Shown here: piece after piece, positions 6,592 to 7,360 of the stretch
How positions within the stretch are numbered: position 1 is the stretch's first letter
How the letters are laid out: each line of letters begins with the position of its first letter
Source: SZUA-430 sp044375275
GTDB taxonomy: Bacteria > Pseudomonadota > Alphaproteobacteria > Micropepsales > Micropepsaceae
Direction: 5' to 3'
Length of the DNA stretch: 7,360 nucleotides
Assembly: GCA_044375275.1 (NCBI GenBank)
Contig: JBILMZ010000174.1
Coordinates: 1-7,360 of the forward strand
Position numbers and translations under genes: made by a program
Notes under the pieces: generated by a model
Database searches by the model: none
What the model was told of the DNA's origin: nothing
What the model saw: only the letters and a program-made list of their open reading frames with translations

Positions 6592-6957
6592 TCAGACCGG
6601 CAGATGCGGCAGAAAGACGATGAGACCCACAGCCATCGCAGCGATTGCCGCCAGCAAGACGGCGGCGGCGGCCACATCCTTTGCCTGGCGGACCAGGGGA
6701 TGGGGCTCCGGTGACGCCACATTGCAGAGAAACTCGAAGCCCGTGTTCATGGCCTCAGCCGACCAGACCCCTGCCATGGCAAAAATCAGGAGGGCCCATT
6801 CCGTGCCGCTCAAGCCGGTCACTGCGGCAAGGCCCACGACGCACAGGGAGGCAACAAGATGGATCTTCGCATTTGCCTGGGTGGCAAGGAGAACCCGCAA
6901 GCCTTCAACAGCGAAGGAGATGCTTCGGAGACGTGCCCGGAGGGTCAAATCAGACAT
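6592..6957 (-). CDS. DgkA-family diacylglycerol/undecaprenol kinase-like membrane protein
   Basis: This 121-residue integral membrane protein belongs to the prokaryotic DAGK family (Pfam DAGK_prokar), which phosphorylates diacylglycerol or undecaprenol with ATP at the inner membrane to recycle lipids. After an amphipathic N-terminal helix (about 5-27) come three hydrophobic segments near 33-50, 53-70 and 95-116. The core motif is present: Glu68, Asn71 and Glu75 in AEAMNTGFEF, then SPEPHPLVRQAKD (82-94) with Lys93 and Asp94. HPL..AKD.AAAAV resembles the Gram-positive undecaprenol-kinase branch more than E. coli DgkA. By ungapped alignment by eye with E. coli, Glu28 is replaced by Gln27 and Asp80 by Asn79, so activity or specificity may differ. 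The ATG at 6957 has AGGG 9 bases upstream. It starts 18 bases after the inhibitor-like gene, so they are probably cotranscribed. Confidence 0.88.
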   Translation of the reverse strand: MSDLTLRARLRSISFAVEGLRVLLATQANAKIHLVASLCVVGLAAVTGLSGTEWALLIFAMAGVWSAEAMNTGFEFLCNVASPEPHPLVRQAKDVAAAAVLLAAIAAMAVGLIVFLPHLPV

Positions 6958-6975
6958 GGATATCCGCCCTGAAAA

Positions 6976-7360
6976 TCAGCGGACCAAGGATACACCTTTT
7001 GCGAGCCTGGTGCGCCAGCGTCCCTGGCCTGCCGGAAGGAAACGGGCCAGGACCACGTGGCCGGAGCCCACGATCACGAGGTTGGAGGCACTCTCGTTCC
7101 AGTATTCGGCGCGCTGGTACTGGCGCGGGCATGCCGGTTCGCTCTGGACGGCATAGCCTCCGGAACGCCGGTTCGCCGTAAGTTCAATGCGGCAAACCTG
7201 CTTCGAGCTTTCATCAACGACGTTCCACGCGCCTGCGAGATCGCGCATCCGCTCACTTCCATCCGTCATGACGCTGGCTGGTGCCTGCGCCACCTGCACA
7301 CGCGAGGATACGGCGGGTTTCATCCGGGGCATTACGGGAGGCACCACGATGGCGGCGACC
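6976..7360 (-). CDS. AprI/Inh-like metalloprotease-inhibitor domain protein (5' end cut by right edge)
   Basis: The last 127 codons of this gene are visible. The C-terminal hundred residues resemble the Inh/AprI domain (Pfam Inh, MEROPS I38), small periplasmic beta-barrel inhibitors of serralysin-type metalloproteases. LAGAW at visible residues 41-45 is the usual opening strand. Cys56 in QVCRIEL and Cys77 in PACPRQ are placed like the family disulphide. Trp87 lies in the expected region, and LARFLPAG near 104-111 resembles the closing strand. The segment before residue 35 is Val/Pro/Ala-rich, like the linker after a signal peptide. A GTG at 7347 could serve as start, but the frame stays open to the edge and that start would lack a signal peptide, so I infer the true start lies outside. 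A role in protecting the envelope from a protease is inference; no protease gene is in view. Confidence 0.7.
   Translation of the reverse strand, partial: VAAIVVPPVMPRMKPAVSSRVQVAQAPASVMTDGSERMRDLAGAWNVVDESSKQVCRIELTANRRSGGYAVQSEPACPRQYQRAEYWNESASNLVIVGSGHVVLARFLPAGQGRWRTRLAKGVSLVR

Noticed and set aside
6143..7156. A 337-codon plus-strand open frame crossing mmsA, the dgkA-like gene and the inhibitor gene
   Set aside because: It runs antisense through three recognisable genes and the spacers between them, and its protein is Arg/Ala/Thr-rich with no recognisable motif.

Overview
The window is about 60% G+C by eye, densely packed, and reads as chromosomal DNA of an alphaproteobacterium. The best evidence is the malate dehydrogenase, of the 320-residue lactate-dehydrogenase-like type usual in that class, together with a ZapE/AFG1 ATPase close by. 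Something like Hyphomonadaceae or a relative is possible, but I cannot fix the family. I see no tRNA, rRNA, CRISPR array, IS element, phage gene or sign of recent transfer.

Layout. Bases 1-2164 hold a minus-strand block read right to left: mdh (NAD malate dehydrogenase), a RimJ/RimL-type GNAT acetyltransferase 25 bases behind it, then an acyl-CoA dehydrogenase 51 bases further on, whose C-terminal half lies off the left edge. Bases 2165-2453 are a 289-base divergent regulatory region with short GCAC/GTGC repeats and a candidate promoter on each strand. Bases 2454-3743 carry the only plus-strand gene, a 429-residue predicted lipoprotein with a very long Pro/Ala-rich tail, followed by a hairpin terminator at 3769-3804. 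From 3820 to the right edge everything is again on the minus strand. In transcription order it runs: an Inh/AprI-like protease-inhibitor domain protein cut by the right edge, a small DgkA-family membrane kinase 18 bases behind it, mmsA (CoA-acylating methylmalonate-semialdehyde dehydrogenase), and zapE.

How the genes fit together. MmsA turns methylmalonate semialdehyde (from valine) or malonate semialdehyde into propionyl-CoA or acetyl-CoA. The acyl-CoA dehydrogenase does the first oxidation of an acyl-CoA, and malate dehydrogenase closes the TCA cycle that receives these products, so much of the window is central and acyl-CoA catabolism. The inhibitor and DgkA-like genes are envelope genes, and the lipoprotein is an envelope protein of unknown role.

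Most of the window is ordinary core genome. The parts worth a second look are the lipoprotein, the DgkA-like kinase with two changed active-site positions, the protease-inhibitor domain with no visible protease, and two repeat-bearing promoter regions. I found no convincing new multi-gene system. For mdh, zapE, mmsA and the lipoprotein I chose starts inside the longest open frame because the internal ATG fits the family or the ribosome binding site better.
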